Below, in pieces: positions 51,241-60,106 of a DNA stretch of 64,000 nt. This DNA is from SIG603 sp963589785 (GTDB lineage Bacteria; Bacillota; Clostridia; Oscillospirales; Acutalibacteraceae). A program made the translations under genes and the position numbers. The stretch lies in NCBI GenBank assembly GCA_963589785.1, contig CAVAMJ010000001.1, positions 124,001 to 188,000 on the forward strand, given 5' to 3'. Position 1 is the stretch's first letter. Each line of letters opens with the position of its first letter. The notes under the pieces are model-generated. The model did not search any database. It was not told the DNA's origin and worked only from the letters and a program-made list of their open reading frames with translations.

Positions 51241-52836
51241 TTACTTTTTGAAAGCCTTTTTAAATTTCTTGACGTATCTGCCGCCGACCTTTAAGAGATA
51301 CTTGCCCTCAACCGACTTCATATAGCAGAGCATGAGTACGGTGGGAACAGTTACAGCGCAGATAATCACATGGATAATCACGCTCACCCATCCGAAGCCG
51401 ACTAAGAAGTGCTGACAAATGAAGTAGTCCAATGCTCCGACAGCCGCCGTGACGAAAACATTGAGAGCAAGCTTTGTGAAATATTCCGAAACCTTATATT
51501 TGCCCTTGAAGCCGTATTTGTAAACGATGACAGGGTCAAACCACATGAGAGTTGTCCAGTCGGCAATAATAGTACCGATGAGAACACCGTCTATTCCAAG
51601 TGAATTAACAAGTGCAACAGAAACTACGATATTGATTATCATTCCCGCAACTGGACGGAACTTAGCCTGCTGGAAAAGTCCCATAGTTGTGCGGAATTTA
51701 GACAAAATCAGTCTGTAAGCATAAGTGAAAATCTGGAAGCCCATCAAAAGCGCAAACGGCTGAGAAATGAGCCACTGGTCACCGATCCAAACATTTACAA
51801 GCTCGTCTCCGCAGACAAAAACGCCAACGCCCGCAGTCGCACCGAGTATCGCCGTGATAAGATTTATCGACTTGAATATCTCGTACTCGTGCTCGCCCTG
51901 ATTTGAAGCGTGAAGATTTCCTATGCTGTGAGAAACCGAATTGAAAATCTTAGTAAATAGCGTGCGGATTGTTGTATAGAATATGTAGTAATTTGAGTAA
52001 AGTCCGACATAATCAATGCCGAGGAACATAGAAATTACTATGTTGTCGGTTGCATTCAGGACAACACCGTTAATCTTGTAAAGAAAAAGCGCACCGCAGT
52101 CCTTGAATATGCCTATCGCTTCTTCACGGCTTAATTTATCATCGCCGGCATTTTTGATGTATGGGTACATTTTATCCGAGAGAACACCGCCGACAATGTT
52201 CTGCAAGATAACCTCCGCTATCATGAAGAACACATAGAGCGTGAAGTTAGGATAAATGAGAAGTGCCACAATCTGAATGAGTGAAATTCCGACCGTGAAG
52301 AAATAGTTGATTATATTGAGAAGATATTCCTTCTGATTAGCCTTGACGATTGCCGTCTTATACGCAAAGAACAGATAGGACGAAACATTCTTGAAAAGAT
52401 AGAGGCAGAAAAGGAACGACATATTAATGCCGAGACTTTCAAGCTTTCCGCCGTCCTTGATGATATACGGCAAAAACGGTATCAGACACAAGCCGATAAT
52501 CGCAACCGCAATACCTATATATCTGTAAACCGTCTTGTAGAACTTCATGAGAACGGCAATTCTCTTGTGGTCGTCCTGCGCTATCGGCTTATATAATTTA
52601 TAAAGTATTGCGCTTCCGACTCCCAGTTCGGCAAGCGACAGCATGGTAAGAACATTCGAGAAAAGTCCATTGATACCGAGATAGGACTTTCCGAGAGTCT
52701 TGATGAACACGGTTCTCACCGCAAACTGCATGATAATCGTGATGAGCTGTCCGCCGATACTGCTTGTGAAGTTAAAAATCGTGTTAGTCAGTCGAGAGTT
52801 TTCTTTTCTTAACGCCTTTGCGTTTATCTTCTTCAT
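51241..52836 (-). CDS. Polysaccharide flippase (Wzx-like, PST family)
   Basis: 531 residues with about fourteen membrane helices, of the MOP superfamily that flips lipid-linked repeat units across the membrane. The N-terminal RLTNTIFNFTSSIGGQLITI and RTVFIKTLGKSYLGINGLF are typical of PST members in Gram-positive capsule loci. The C-terminus is basic. It has AAAGG before its ATG but no promoter of its own. An intrinsic terminator lies just upstream (52853-52888), so its level should depend on readthrough from the upstream genes. It partners with the Wzy-like polymerase at 57763. Confidence 0.92.
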   Translation of the reverse strand: MKKINAKALRKENSRLTNTIFNFTSSIGGQLITIIMQFAVRTVFIKTLGKSYLGINGLFSNVLTMLSLAELGVGSAILYKLYKPIAQDDHKRIAVLMKFYKTVYRYIGIAVAIIGLCLIPFLPYIIKDGGKLESLGINMSFLFCLYLFKNVSSYLFFAYKTAIVKANQKEYLLNIINYFFTVGISLIQIVALLIYPNFTLYVFFMIAEVILQNIVGGVLSDKMYPYIKNAGDDKLSREEAIGIFKDCGALFLYKINGVVLNATDNIVISMFLGIDYVGLYSNYYIFYTTIRTLFTKIFNSVSHSIGNLHASNQGEHEYEIFKSINLITAILGATAGVGVFVCGDELVNVWIGDQWLISQPFALLMGFQIFTYAYRLILSKFRTTMGLFQQAKFRPVAGMIINIVVSVALVNSLGIDGVLIGTIIADWTTLMWFDPVIVYKYGFKGKYKVSEYFTKLALNVFVTAAVGALDYFICQHFLVGFGWVSVIIHVIICAVTVPTVLMLCYMKSVEGKYLLKVGGRYVKKFKKAFKK

Positions 52837-52852
52837 TCTTATGCCTTTCCTG

Positions 52853-52888
52853 AAAAAAATCGGCGAATCCCCTCACTAAATCGCCAAT
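52853..52888 (-). terminator. Internal terminator between GNAT and flippase genes
   Basis: Minus strand stem of 8 positions with one mismatch (52859-52866 with 52881-52888), a 14-base loop and a following run of seven T. Being inside the operon it may act as a partial terminator. Confidence 0.6.
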
Positions 52889-52927
52889 TTTATTTTGAAA
52901 TTAAAAAAGTAAACCGCATGTTTCCGC

Positions 52928-53488
52928 TTATTTCTGCTTGTTCTCCTTAAGCTTAAAATAAGCCTTTGCTTTAAGCTCCTTTAATTTAGAGTCTTCCTTC
53001 CATTTTACCATTCGAACACTGGGATACTCATATCCCTTGAATTTGATGTAATCAACCTTTATAAAGCCGTTTTTCTTTGCGGCGGCCATAGCGGCAAGGT
53101 TTTTTGAGGAGGTAGTCCAGAAAATAGTTTTTATTCCGTTTTCCTCTGCCCACTTTTCGCATGTGCCGACAAGTCTGCTTGCTATTCCGTTTCCCGCATA
53201 ACCCGGCAGAACTGCAATAAATCTCAGTGCAGACGGCTTTTCATCCGAATACCACTTATTGGCTTTTTCGAGACATATCATAATCGTGCCGACAATTTTC
53301 TCACCGTCAAAAGCACAGAAAACCGCACCGCCGTCCTTTAGCCTCTGAAAATAATCCTCACGGGTCATTTCGTCATTCTTAAAGACAAGACCGCTTGCGG
53401 CATGAGCCTCAAGCATAACGGCTCTTATTTCATCAAAGTGTTCCTCCGGAGAAACCTCTTTAATCTCAACGCTTATCTTTTCAGCCAT
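52928..53488 (-). CDS. GNAT-family N-acetyltransferase
   Basis: 186 residues with the GNAT fold. The acetyl-CoA motif is ALRFIAVLPGYAGNGIASRLV near 95-115, followed by GIKTIFWTTSSKNLAAMAAAKKNGF. The C-terminal 25 residues are Lys-rich and probably disordered. It lies one base after an ATP-grasp gene, so it is tightly coupled to that pair. A likely job is acetylating an amino group of a sugar or of an amino acid attached by the ligases. The acceptor is not identifiable. Confidence 0.85.
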   Translation of the reverse strand: MAEKISVEIKEVSPEEHFDEIRAVMLEAHAASGLVFKNDEMTREDYFQRLKDGGAVFCAFDGEKIVGTIMICLEKANKWYSDEKPSALRFIAVLPGYAGNGIASRLVGTCEKWAEENGIKTIFWTTSSKNLAAMAAAKKNGFIKVDYIKFKGYEYPSVRMVKWKEDSKLKELKAKAYFKLKENKQK

Positions 53489-53489
53489 A

Positions 53490-54686
53490 TTATTTCTTTC
53501 CTATAATTTTCTTTATGTGCTTTTTCACGTCACGCACCCTCATGCGCTTGTCAAAAATCTTTCTGGGACCCATATCCTCGCTGTCATCGGTCAAGCAGAA
53601 ATCCGAAGTATCTATCAGCTTTTTTAGTTCCTTTTTGCCGATGAAGCCGTGAAGATAGTCCTCCCAGACTACCTTGTCGTTAATAAAGGTTTTGTTAAGT
53701 CGGATATTATTCTCGCTTGGCAATGCTTCTCCTAAAAGAACATCAGCCGCAATTGACGGCAAATTCACCCCGCAAAGCGTATAAATATAGCTTGGGCCGC
53801 CGCATCTAAGATTAATTTCTCCGAAATAAACCTTATCGCCTGAAACCAAAAGCTCGAGGTCAAACATACCGACATAGTGAAGCTTTGAAATAAATCTCTC
53901 CACCTTCTCGAAAAGCTCGCCGATTTCATCAGTCGATACAAGTCTGCCTTTGAGGGTGACTCCCCTATTAAAAAGCGCAACCTGTTCTTTTTTTATGACT
54001 GCGGGAATAAAAGCTTTCTTTCCGTCGCTTACGCCGTTCATGACTATCTCGGAATCAATTTGAATAAACTTCTGAAGCATGAACTTCGTGAGACGGTTTT
54101 TGCTTTTGGTTGATGCTATTCTCTTTTCAAGCTCATTTCTGTCAGAGCATTTTCCTATGTCCGACTTTCCCGCATGAGCGGAAACAACAGGCTTCAGAAA
54201 AACAGGATATTCCAAATCATCGGGAATTTCCATACTCTCATCGGACAAATCTATGATATAACTTTTTACGCTCGGAAAACCGCATTCCTCCGCTATCGAA
54301 AGCTGAACATCCTTGCGCATGAAATATTCAAGCTGATGCTCTTCGTCCTCGCCCCTCATGAACGGCATGACGAAATTTTCGCCAAGCGTGCCTCTGAGGC
54401 TGTCGGCAATGTAAATTCCGTGGTCGTCCGTTGGGTAAAGAATATATGTCTTTGATTTATCCGTATATTCTGTCTTGATAACCTCTATGATGTCCTCATC
54501 TCTTTTTGAGGGAATATCATAAAGCTTATCTATATATTTGCAAGCCTTGACTATCTCGGTGTCCCGTCTTATGGGAGCATATATCAAATCAACGGTATAG
54601 CCGCTTTTACCAAGGGAGCGTGCCGTGCTGATTGATGTAAGGTAATTTCTTCCGAGAAGTATCACTCTTATGTTTTCTTTGTTCAT
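53490..54686 (-). CDS. ATP-grasp ligase 2
   Basis: 398 residues of the ATP-grasp fold, forming an amide or peptide-like bond through an acyl phosphate. The N-terminal domain opens RVILLGRNYLTSISTARSLG. LYPTDDHG lies at the domain edge, ATP-binding lysines fall in YPVFLKPVVSAHAGKSD, and the Mg-binding acidic motif is YFGEINLRCGG near 300. It is a paralog of the next gene upstream, overlapping it by 4 bases (ATGA). The two may act in sequence or as a heterodimer. Substrates are unknown; the locus suggests attaching an amino acid to a glycan precursor. Confidence 0.87.
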   Translation of the reverse strand: MNKENIRVILLGRNYLTSISTARSLGKSGYTVDLIYAPIRRDTEIVKACKYIDKLYDIPSKRDEDIIEVIKTEYTDKSKTYILYPTDDHGIYIADSLRGTLGENFVMPFMRGEDEEHQLEYFMRKDVQLSIAEECGFPSVKSYIIDLSDESMEIPDDLEYPVFLKPVVSAHAGKSDIGKCSDRNELEKRIASTKSKNRLTKFMLQKFIQIDSEIVMNGVSDGKKAFIPAVIKKEQVALFNRGVTLKGRLVSTDEIGELFEKVERFISKLHYVGMFDLELLVSGDKVYFGEINLRCGGPSYIYTLCGVNLPSIAADVLLGEALPSENNIRLNKTFINDKVVWEDYLHGFIGKKELKKLIDTSDFCLTDDSEDMGPRKIFDKRMRVRDVKKHIKKIIGKK

Positions 54687-55867
54687 TTTTTCGCTCTCAT
54701 CCTTGCTCTTTTTTCTTCAAGTGCAAAGTATTTCTGCGGCTTTTTGTCGCTCTCACACTTCATAAAGCCGTATTTCGTGTTATCGACAAGTCTTCTGTAC
54801 TCGTCCCATGAAATAGAGCCGTGCGAAAATTCATCGAGCGCAATTCTCTCGTTAACAACCTCTAAGGGCTTTATTTCTATCGGACTAAACTCATAGTTAC
54901 CGTGAAGCGCATCACTTAGCATCTTAGCGTAGTTTGCTCCGCCGAGCAAAAATGCATAACCGGAAGCGCCCTGTCTCAAATTCAATTCGTTAAAATAGAG
55001 CTTTCCGCCCGATTTAATCACATCAATATCGAAAATTCCCGTGAAATTCAGACTTTCTACAAACTTTGTGAAAGCCTCCTTGTATTCCTCGTACTTAGAG
55101 AACGGCACAAGCCTGCCGACTACGGTAACTCCCGAGTGAGAGCCAGTACCGCCGACAACCATCTCATACATTCCCGGAATCTGAGCGTGAACGGAATCGG
55201 AGAAGCCGTTGAAGCAAAGCTCCTCATCAATCTCGAGGTATTCCTCAGCGAGCATATCGCAGTCGGCAAGCTTAGCCGCACCGCTTACATATTTTCTCAG
55301 GTCCTTTATCGAACTACACTTTCCCATGAAATCCTTTCTCTTGGGAATGGGAGTTGCCGGCTTGACGAATACGGGATATTCAATATCCTCAGGCAAGGTG
55401 AATTTGCCGTCCTCTATTGTGATAGTGCGGCATTTCGTGACATTCAGTCCAACCTTTTCTGCAAGCTCTTTCTGGTAGCCCTTGTCCATAAGTCGCACCA
55501 CGCCGCCCTGCTTATTCTCGACATTCGGCATGAGGAAATCTTCCTTGAGCTCGTTATAGTACATATCTATGGTTTCGGCGGAAAAATCGTCTGTCGGAAG
55601 AATAAGTGTCTTTCCGCCCTTTGTTTTGCATCTCTTTTTGAGAAACTCTATGAGGGAATCTCTGTCCTTTTCACTGATAAAGGCGTAGTCAATCACATAT
55701 TTACTTCTGAACTGCGGAGCAATTTTCTGCCATGAAATCGGCTTTGGTAGCTTCTGCACCGTTTTCACCGATATAACATCAAAGCCCGCTTCACCTATTG
55801 CCCTCGTCATACCGAGAAGCGAGGTTGATACTCTGCCTATTACAACTGCTTTTGGCGCTTTTGACAT
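54683..55867 (-). CDS. ATP-grasp ligase 1
   Basis: 394 residues, same layout as the following paralog: AVVIGRVSTSLLGMTRAIG, LILPTDDFS, YPVFVKPATPIPKRKDFMGK, then the Mg-binding YFNELNLRQGASGYAFLLGG. The paired segments (GMFDLELLVSGDKVYF and GIFDIDVIKSGGKLYF) show common descent, yet the specificity loops differ, so different substrates are likely. The C-terminus is basic (KRARMRAKK). It follows the glycerophosphotransferase by 12 bases. Similar ligases attach amino acids in natural product and cell-wall pathways; which one applies here is open. Confidence 0.87.
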   Translation of the reverse strand: MSKAPKAVVIGRVSTSLLGMTRAIGEAGFDVISVKTVQKLPKPISWQKIAPQFRSKYVIDYAFISEKDRDSLIEFLKKRCKTKGGKTLILPTDDFSAETIDMYYNELKEDFLMPNVENKQGGVVRLMDKGYQKELAEKVGLNVTKCRTITIEDGKFTLPEDIEYPVFVKPATPIPKRKDFMGKCSSIKDLRKYVSGAAKLADCDMLAEEYLEIDEELCFNGFSDSVHAQIPGMYEMVVGGTGSHSGVTVVGRLVPFSKYEEYKEAFTKFVESLNFTGIFDIDVIKSGGKLYFNELNLRQGASGYAFLLGGANYAKMLSDALHGNYEFSPIEIKPLEVVNERIALDEFSHGSISWDEYRRLVDNTKYGFMKCESDKKPQKYFALEEKRARMRAKK

Positions 55868-55879
55868 TTTTCGTTCCTC

Positions 55880-57043
55880 TTACCTTTTCTCGTCCAAAAG
55901 TCCTGTTTTCTCGAGAACTCTCAGGCTGTTTTTGTTGTCGTTATGGAAGTTGATGAATTTATTGAGCGTTCTTCTCTCCTCAGCGCCCTTGTCGCTACCG
56001 TTTGAAATATCGTCGAGCCATGAGTAAAGCTCGCTGGTCTTTCCTATGTGAACTCCGGGCATGAGAAGCTTGACATTCTCGAACGCAAATCCCGGCTTTT
56101 TGCTGTATTCCTCAAAATCATCATATATGAACGCTATCGGTCGGTCGAGAAGCATGAAGTCCGTGAAAACAGAGGAATAGTCCGTCAGCATGGCGTCAAC
56201 ACCGCCGATGAGATGATAAAGTGAGCACTCAGACGGAAGATCACTGTCGCCGAAAACCTGAATGTTGCTGTAATCCACCTCGTAGATTGCCCCGTGACCG
56301 AGAAGATGCGGATGAAGCTTTATGAGAAGAACAATGTTGTTTTTCTTGAGGTTCTCGTTAAGCTCTGATAGCTCCTCTTTCTGAACAACGGGAATACCGA
56401 GAGAATAAAACTTGCCGTCCTTGTCGCCCGTGCTCTCGTCAGCATGATAAGTCGGCATCCATATGACCGTCTTGCAGTTTGGATTTGCCTTTACCTTAGG
56501 AAGATTATCAAGACACATTCTGTCTTTGCCAGCAAACATGAAGTCGTTTCTAGGCAAGCCTGTTGTAAGGCAGTGAGTCGGAGGCATTCTGAAGCGTGAC
56601 GAAAATCTGTATCTGTAAAAATCGGAAGAAACCGTGATGTAGTCGGCAAAATTCGGAGTGTAATTGTGGTCCATAGGCCCCTTGATTCCCATTCCGTGCC
56701 AAATAAGCGTGACCTTTTGCTTAGATGTTCTCACATTTCCGAAAAGCATATGGGAGCGATAGATGTGAGTGCTTTTGCAGTATTCTACCAAACCCTTTAC
56801 GGAGGACTTTGAATAGAACTCGACATTAGGATATTTCTCCTTAAGCTTATCGGGATTTCCGTTGACAAGCCAAACCGCATGATATTTTTTATCAAGTCCC
56901 TGTCTTAAGAACTCCTCGTAAAGTGCTCGTCCGTTATCGGAATAATCGGGCTTGGAATAAAAAAGCACCTGATTTTCTTTTTTCGGCACAAGTCGGTCAA
57001 ACAAACCGATTACCTTAAGTCCGAGATTATGCTTTAAACTCAT
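55880..57043 (-). CDS. CDP-glycerol glycerophosphotransferase family protein
   Basis: 387 residues of the TagB/TagF family, which transfers glycerol phosphate from CDP-glycerol to a lipid-linked acceptor at the inner membrane face. Seen are the family motifs YSKPDYSDNGRALYEEF, WHGMGIKGPMDHNY, TGLPRNDFMF, WMPTYHADES, LIKLHPHLLGHG and MLTDYSSVFTDFMLLDRP, the last two binding the CDP-glycerol phosphates. It has no membrane span and a basic N-terminus (KHNLGLKVIGLFDRL) that could touch the membrane. With the cytidylyltransferase at 49778 it could add glycerol phosphate to the repeat unit. Confidence 0.92.
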   Translation of the reverse strand: MSLKHNLGLKVIGLFDRLVPKKENQVLFYSKPDYSDNGRALYEEFLRQGLDKKYHAVWLVNGNPDKLKEKYPNVEFYSKSSVKGLVEYCKSTHIYRSHMLFGNVRTSKQKVTLIWHGMGIKGPMDHNYTPNFADYITVSSDFYRYRFSSRFRMPPTHCLTTGLPRNDFMFAGKDRMCLDNLPKVKANPNCKTVIWMPTYHADESTGDKDGKFYSLGIPVVQKEELSELNENLKKNNIVLLIKLHPHLLGHGAIYEVDYSNIQVFGDSDLPSECSLYHLIGGVDAMLTDYSSVFTDFMLLDRPIAFIYDDFEEYSKKPGFAFENVKLLMPGVHIGKTSELYSWLDDISNGSDKGAEERRTLNKFINFHNDNKNSLRVLEKTGLLDEKR

Positions 57044-57057
57044 TTCTTTTCTCCTAT

Positions 57058-57072
57058 CCGAGCAAAGCTCGG
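57058..57072 (-). other. Small intercistronic hairpin
   Basis: Perfect CCGAGC/GCTCGG with a three-base loop between the acyltransferase and glycerophosphotransferase genes, directly before the next ribosome site. It might dampen translation or mark an mRNA end. Confidence 0.4.
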
Positions 57073-57076
57073 TTTA

Positions 57077-57766
57077 TCAGTGTTCCCAGTAGATATTTTC
57101 CTTTACGGTCTTTGCGGGCGAACCTGCAATGACCGCATTTTCTTTTGCAAAGCTTTTTGTCACAAGACTTCTCGTTCCCACGACAGTGCCGTTTGCAAGG
57201 CTGACTCCCTTGAGAATATCGACATACGAAGCAATCCATACATGGTCGCCTATATCTATCTTCTTTGGCGGATTAATCACATTATGCTTTTCGTCATAAA
57301 GCGGATGACCGTCATTGTCACGAAGATTGATATTCCAGCCGAGAAGAACATCTTTGCCGAAAGAAATTTCCTCATTGCTGTAAATAAAGCAGTTCACATT
57401 ACAGGAAAATTTATCGCCAAGGTGAATTTTACCGCCCGATGCGCAAATTGACGTTCCTCCGCCAATCGAAGCCGAGCCGTCAAAGATAATCTTTCCGCCG
57501 TTATCGCAGATGAGGTATGCGCTTTTGTTCACGGGAATTCCTCTCTTGGAGGTTTTCTGTGCGGCTATTCTTATCATACCGGTCTTAATGCTGCCGTTCA
57601 CCGTCACGCTGTTTTTATTAATTCCGCTTAACTTGCATTTTCCCATGACGATAAAGGGAAGCTTCACGGCTTTATTAAACGGCAAAACCGAAAAATTGAG
57701 GTAAAGCGTCTTAGGGAAAAAGACCGTCCCTCTGAAACATCTGCTGATTACTCTTGATAACTTCAT
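57077..57766 (-). CDS. Left-handed beta-helix acyltransferase
   Basis: 229 residues with hexapeptide repeats characteristic of acetyl- or acyltransferases: GKIIFDGSASIGGGTSI, GGKIHLGDKFSCN, then IDIGDHVWIASYVDILKGVSLANGTVVGTRSLVTKSF. A His in DNDGHPLYDE near 150 is at the usual catalytic position. The end is IAGSPAKTVKENIYW, the common closing motif. The likely role is O-acetylation of the polysaccharide repeat unit; the acceptor is unknown. It overlaps the polymerase gene by 4 bases. Confidence 0.9.
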   Translation of the reverse strand: MKLSRVISRCFRGTVFFPKTLYLNFSVLPFNKAVKLPFIVMGKCKLSGINKNSVTVNGSIKTGMIRIAAQKTSKRGIPVNKSAYLICDNGGKIIFDGSASIGGGTSICASGGKIHLGDKFSCNVNCFIYSNEEISFGKDVLLGWNINLRDNDGHPLYDEKHNVINPPKKIDIGDHVWIASYVDILKGVSLANGTVVGTRSLVTKSFAKENAVIAGSPAKTVKENIYWEH

Positions 57767-58989
57767 ACTTTTTCTCTCAAAAAACTAAATTTCGGTGCAT
57801 CAAAACAGCTTGCCGCAAGCCCCAAAAACATAAAATAGTAGTAATCCGTAAAGAGTGTGTTTGAGTACATGAGCGCAACAAATCCGATGCAGAAAAACAT
57901 TTGAATTAAATCTCTCGATACCTTTTCTTTGACCGTGAACACCTTCAAAAGCGGCAGACACAATGCGATTATCATGCAAATTCCTATCGGAAAGCCGAAG
58001 GTAAGCACAAGGTCATAGAAAAACTGATGCGGATAAGGGTGATTGTCCATAGCTGAAACAGCACCCCTTATTCCCCAGCCGCTTATAGGCTTCTGCATTA
58101 TGAGCATACGAACAGTGGAATAAAGGTCGCCTCGTCCCGAATCGTGACTGACAAACTGTCCCGTCAAGAAAAGTTTGAGGGTTCTGCTTGTTATTCCCAT
58201 GGACTTGAGAAGATTATATATCTCATTTCCGAATGAAAGTATAGCTAAAATTCCGCACGCAGCCACACACAATAAAATAGCGTACTTCACGGAAATTTTC
58301 TTATCTCTCACATTGAAGAAAATTTTCAGCATGATGAACGCCCCAAAGCACACAAGCGCACCTCGTGAGCCGTACATAAATATCATGCCGAACTCGATAA
58401 TAACAAAAATAAGATGCAAAAGTCTCTTATTGCCGTCCACAAGCTCATTGAAATGAATGATCATAACCGTGAGGACAGCATATGAAAAATGTATGTTGTA
58501 AAGGTCGTCCGTCGTTCCTACCATGTCTATAACGAGAACCGCCAGATTAACCCACGAAAAACGCTTGAGTAAATTATAGAATATTTCTTTATTCTCAATA
58601 AACCCAATAAACACGGCAATAGGCACGCACACCCCTAAGGTAGTGCCTGCCCAGCCAAGAAGTCTCGATAAAGATACTCCGAGAAAGTAGCTGTAAGCAT
58701 ATGAAAGCCCCGCTACCGACTCGAAAAGTATCAGTACCGCCCAATTTTTTCTATTGAAATATGTCGCACATCGGAAAAGAAAATAAAGAAGAGTCAGTAC
58801 AATAACAGCCTGTACCGCCCTAAGCGTCATGCCGCTAAGCCTGAAAACATCCTGTATCATGGAATTCACCGCATCAAGCAGCAAATAAACACACACGAAT
58901 GCCGAGAAGCACTTATCTTTTCCCTCTGCACTTTGCTTAAAATAATCTATCGTAAAATATCCTGTCAAGCCTTTAACCTCATCTGTCAA
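57763..58989 (-). CDS. O-antigen polymerase/ligase-like membrane protein (Wzy candidate)
   Basis: 408 residues with about ten membrane helices and the Wzy_C-type periplasmic loop (FVSHDSGRGDLYSTVRMLIMQKPISGWGIRG, given here in part as GRGDLYSTVRML). HPYPHQFFYDLVLTFG follows, a pattern typical of polymerases and ligases that join undecaprenyl-linked units. It lies in the core of the locus between a GT4 and an acyltransferase, so it is the best candidate for the Wzy polymerase that works with the flippase at 51241. It overlaps the GT4 gene by 11 bases. Confidence 0.88.
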   Translation of the reverse strand: MTDEVKGLTGYFTIDYFKQSAEGKDKCFSAFVCVYLLLDAVNSMIQDVFRLSGMTLRAVQAVIVLTLLYFLFRCATYFNRKNWAVLILFESVAGLSYAYSYFLGVSLSRLLGWAGTTLGVCVPIAVFIGFIENKEIFYNLLKRFSWVNLAVLVIDMVGTTDDLYNIHFSYAVLTVMIIHFNELVDGNKRLLHLIFVIIEFGMIFMYGSRGALVCFGAFIMLKIFFNVRDKKISVKYAILLCVAACGILAILSFGNEIYNLLKSMGITSRTLKLFLTGQFVSHDSGRGDLYSTVRMLIMQKPISGWGIRGAVSAMDNHPYPHQFFYDLVLTFGFPIGICMIIALCLPLLKVFTVKEKVSRDLIQMFFCIGFVALMYSNTLFTDYYYFMFLGLAASCFDAPKFSFLREKV

Positions 58990-60103
58990 GCGAGTCCTTG
59001 TAGAATTTTTCTATTTTAGAAATGATCTCTTCCTCATAGAAATCCTTAACGGTTTCTGAGCAGTTTCTTGAAATTTCCGCATAGTTTTTGAGCGTAAGCT
59101 CCAGCTTTTCAGCTATCTCGTTCGGATTTTCGCAGTCAACGGCATAGCCGATTTCTCCGTCCGGACGAACACGGTCAAAGCCCTGTCCTCTCGTATAAAT
59201 AACAGGCAAGCCCTGGCTCATTGCCTCAACATAAACTCTGCCAAAGGTCTCTATCGCTGACGGCAAAAGGAAAATATCGTTTTGCCTATAAACCTCTATG
59301 AGCTCCTCAGGCTTCATGAACGGAAGAACCTTCACAAAATCAATTCCGCTGATTTTCTTCAGTTCCTCTTTGTCCTCAACCGCACCGACAACAGTCAGAT
59401 CGGCATCTATTCCCTTGTTACGAAGAATTCTCACCGCCTCGATAGCATTAGGAATTCTCTTGACCTTATTTATTCTGCCGACAAGAAGAATGTGCGGCTT
59501 GTTCTTCTCGATAAGTTTTTCTCGAGGCTCTGCGGTGTGCTCCTCCCAGAATTTTTCGAGCGGATTTCCTATGACAACACTCTTGCTTTCAAGCTGTTTG
59601 CGGTATTTTTGTGGCACAAATTTATCGAAAAATTCGTCCTTGTGACATCTCGAAAGGAAAAGTATTCCCGAAGCCTCTTTTGCGTTGTTTATCGCAAGAG
59701 TATGGAAAAACGGCAGTCTCATAAATCCGATTAAATCGGTTGTTCTGCACGAAACGACATATTTAAGCCCGTATTTTTTCTTGATTCTTCTTGCCGTGTA
59801 GCCACTGCCTGTAAGAAGGTGAGCATGCATGAGGTCGAAGTCAGACGGATTATATGCTTTAAGGAGTGCTTTTTCTGTTTTTTTCTGTCTCGGAAAAAAG
59901 AGCTTTCTGTCTCGCTCGCCGAAGCATTCCTCGTGAACTACATCCTTGTCTTTAAGTCCCTCTTTGAATTTATCCGCAACAACAGCTCCGTATTTTGCCG
60001 CATTAAAAACCTTTACGGTGTGACCCCTTTTAACAAGTGCGTCCTTTTGCTGTTTATAGAGAAGTGCCTCGTGATAGTAGGTGCAAAGATACAAAATTTT
60101 CAT
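58979..60103 (-). CDS. Glycosyltransferase family 4
   Basis: 374 residues of GT-B fold. The N-terminal acceptor domain holds YLCTYYHEALLYKQQK and LMHAHLLTGSGYTARRIKKK. The C-terminal nucleotide-sugar domain has ILLVGRINKVKRIPNAIEA and, near 285-300, LLPSAIETFGRVYVEAMSQG, where the E-x7-E pair binds the donor. It is soluble or membrane-associated on the cytoplasmic side, retaining, adding one sugar to the repeat unit. It follows the GT2 gene's upstream partner order GT2-GT4 with a 3-base gap. Donor specificity cannot be read. Confidence 0.92.
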   Translation of the reverse strand: MKILYLCTYYHEALLYKQQKDALVKRGHTVKVFNAAKYGAVVADKFKEGLKDKDVVHEECFGERDRKLFFPRQKKTEKALLKAYNPSDFDLMHAHLLTGSGYTARRIKKKYGLKYVVSCRTTDLIGFMRLPFFHTLAINNAKEASGILFLSRCHKDEFFDKFVPQKYRKQLESKSVVIGNPLEKFWEEHTAEPREKLIEKNKPHILLVGRINKVKRIPNAIEAVRILRNKGIDADLTVVGAVEDKEELKKISGIDFVKVLPFMKPEELIEVYRQNDIFLLPSAIETFGRVYVEAMSQGLPVIYTRGQGFDRVRPDGEIGYAVDCENPNEIAEKLELTLKNYAEISRNCSETVKDFYEEEIISKIEKFYKDSLDR

Positions 60104-60106
60104 GAT

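Noticed and set aside
57054..57239. Minus-strand 61-codon Cys/Arg-rich frame within the acyltransferase gene
   Set aside because: Alternative frame of a confident hexapeptide acyltransferase; no independent start signals.
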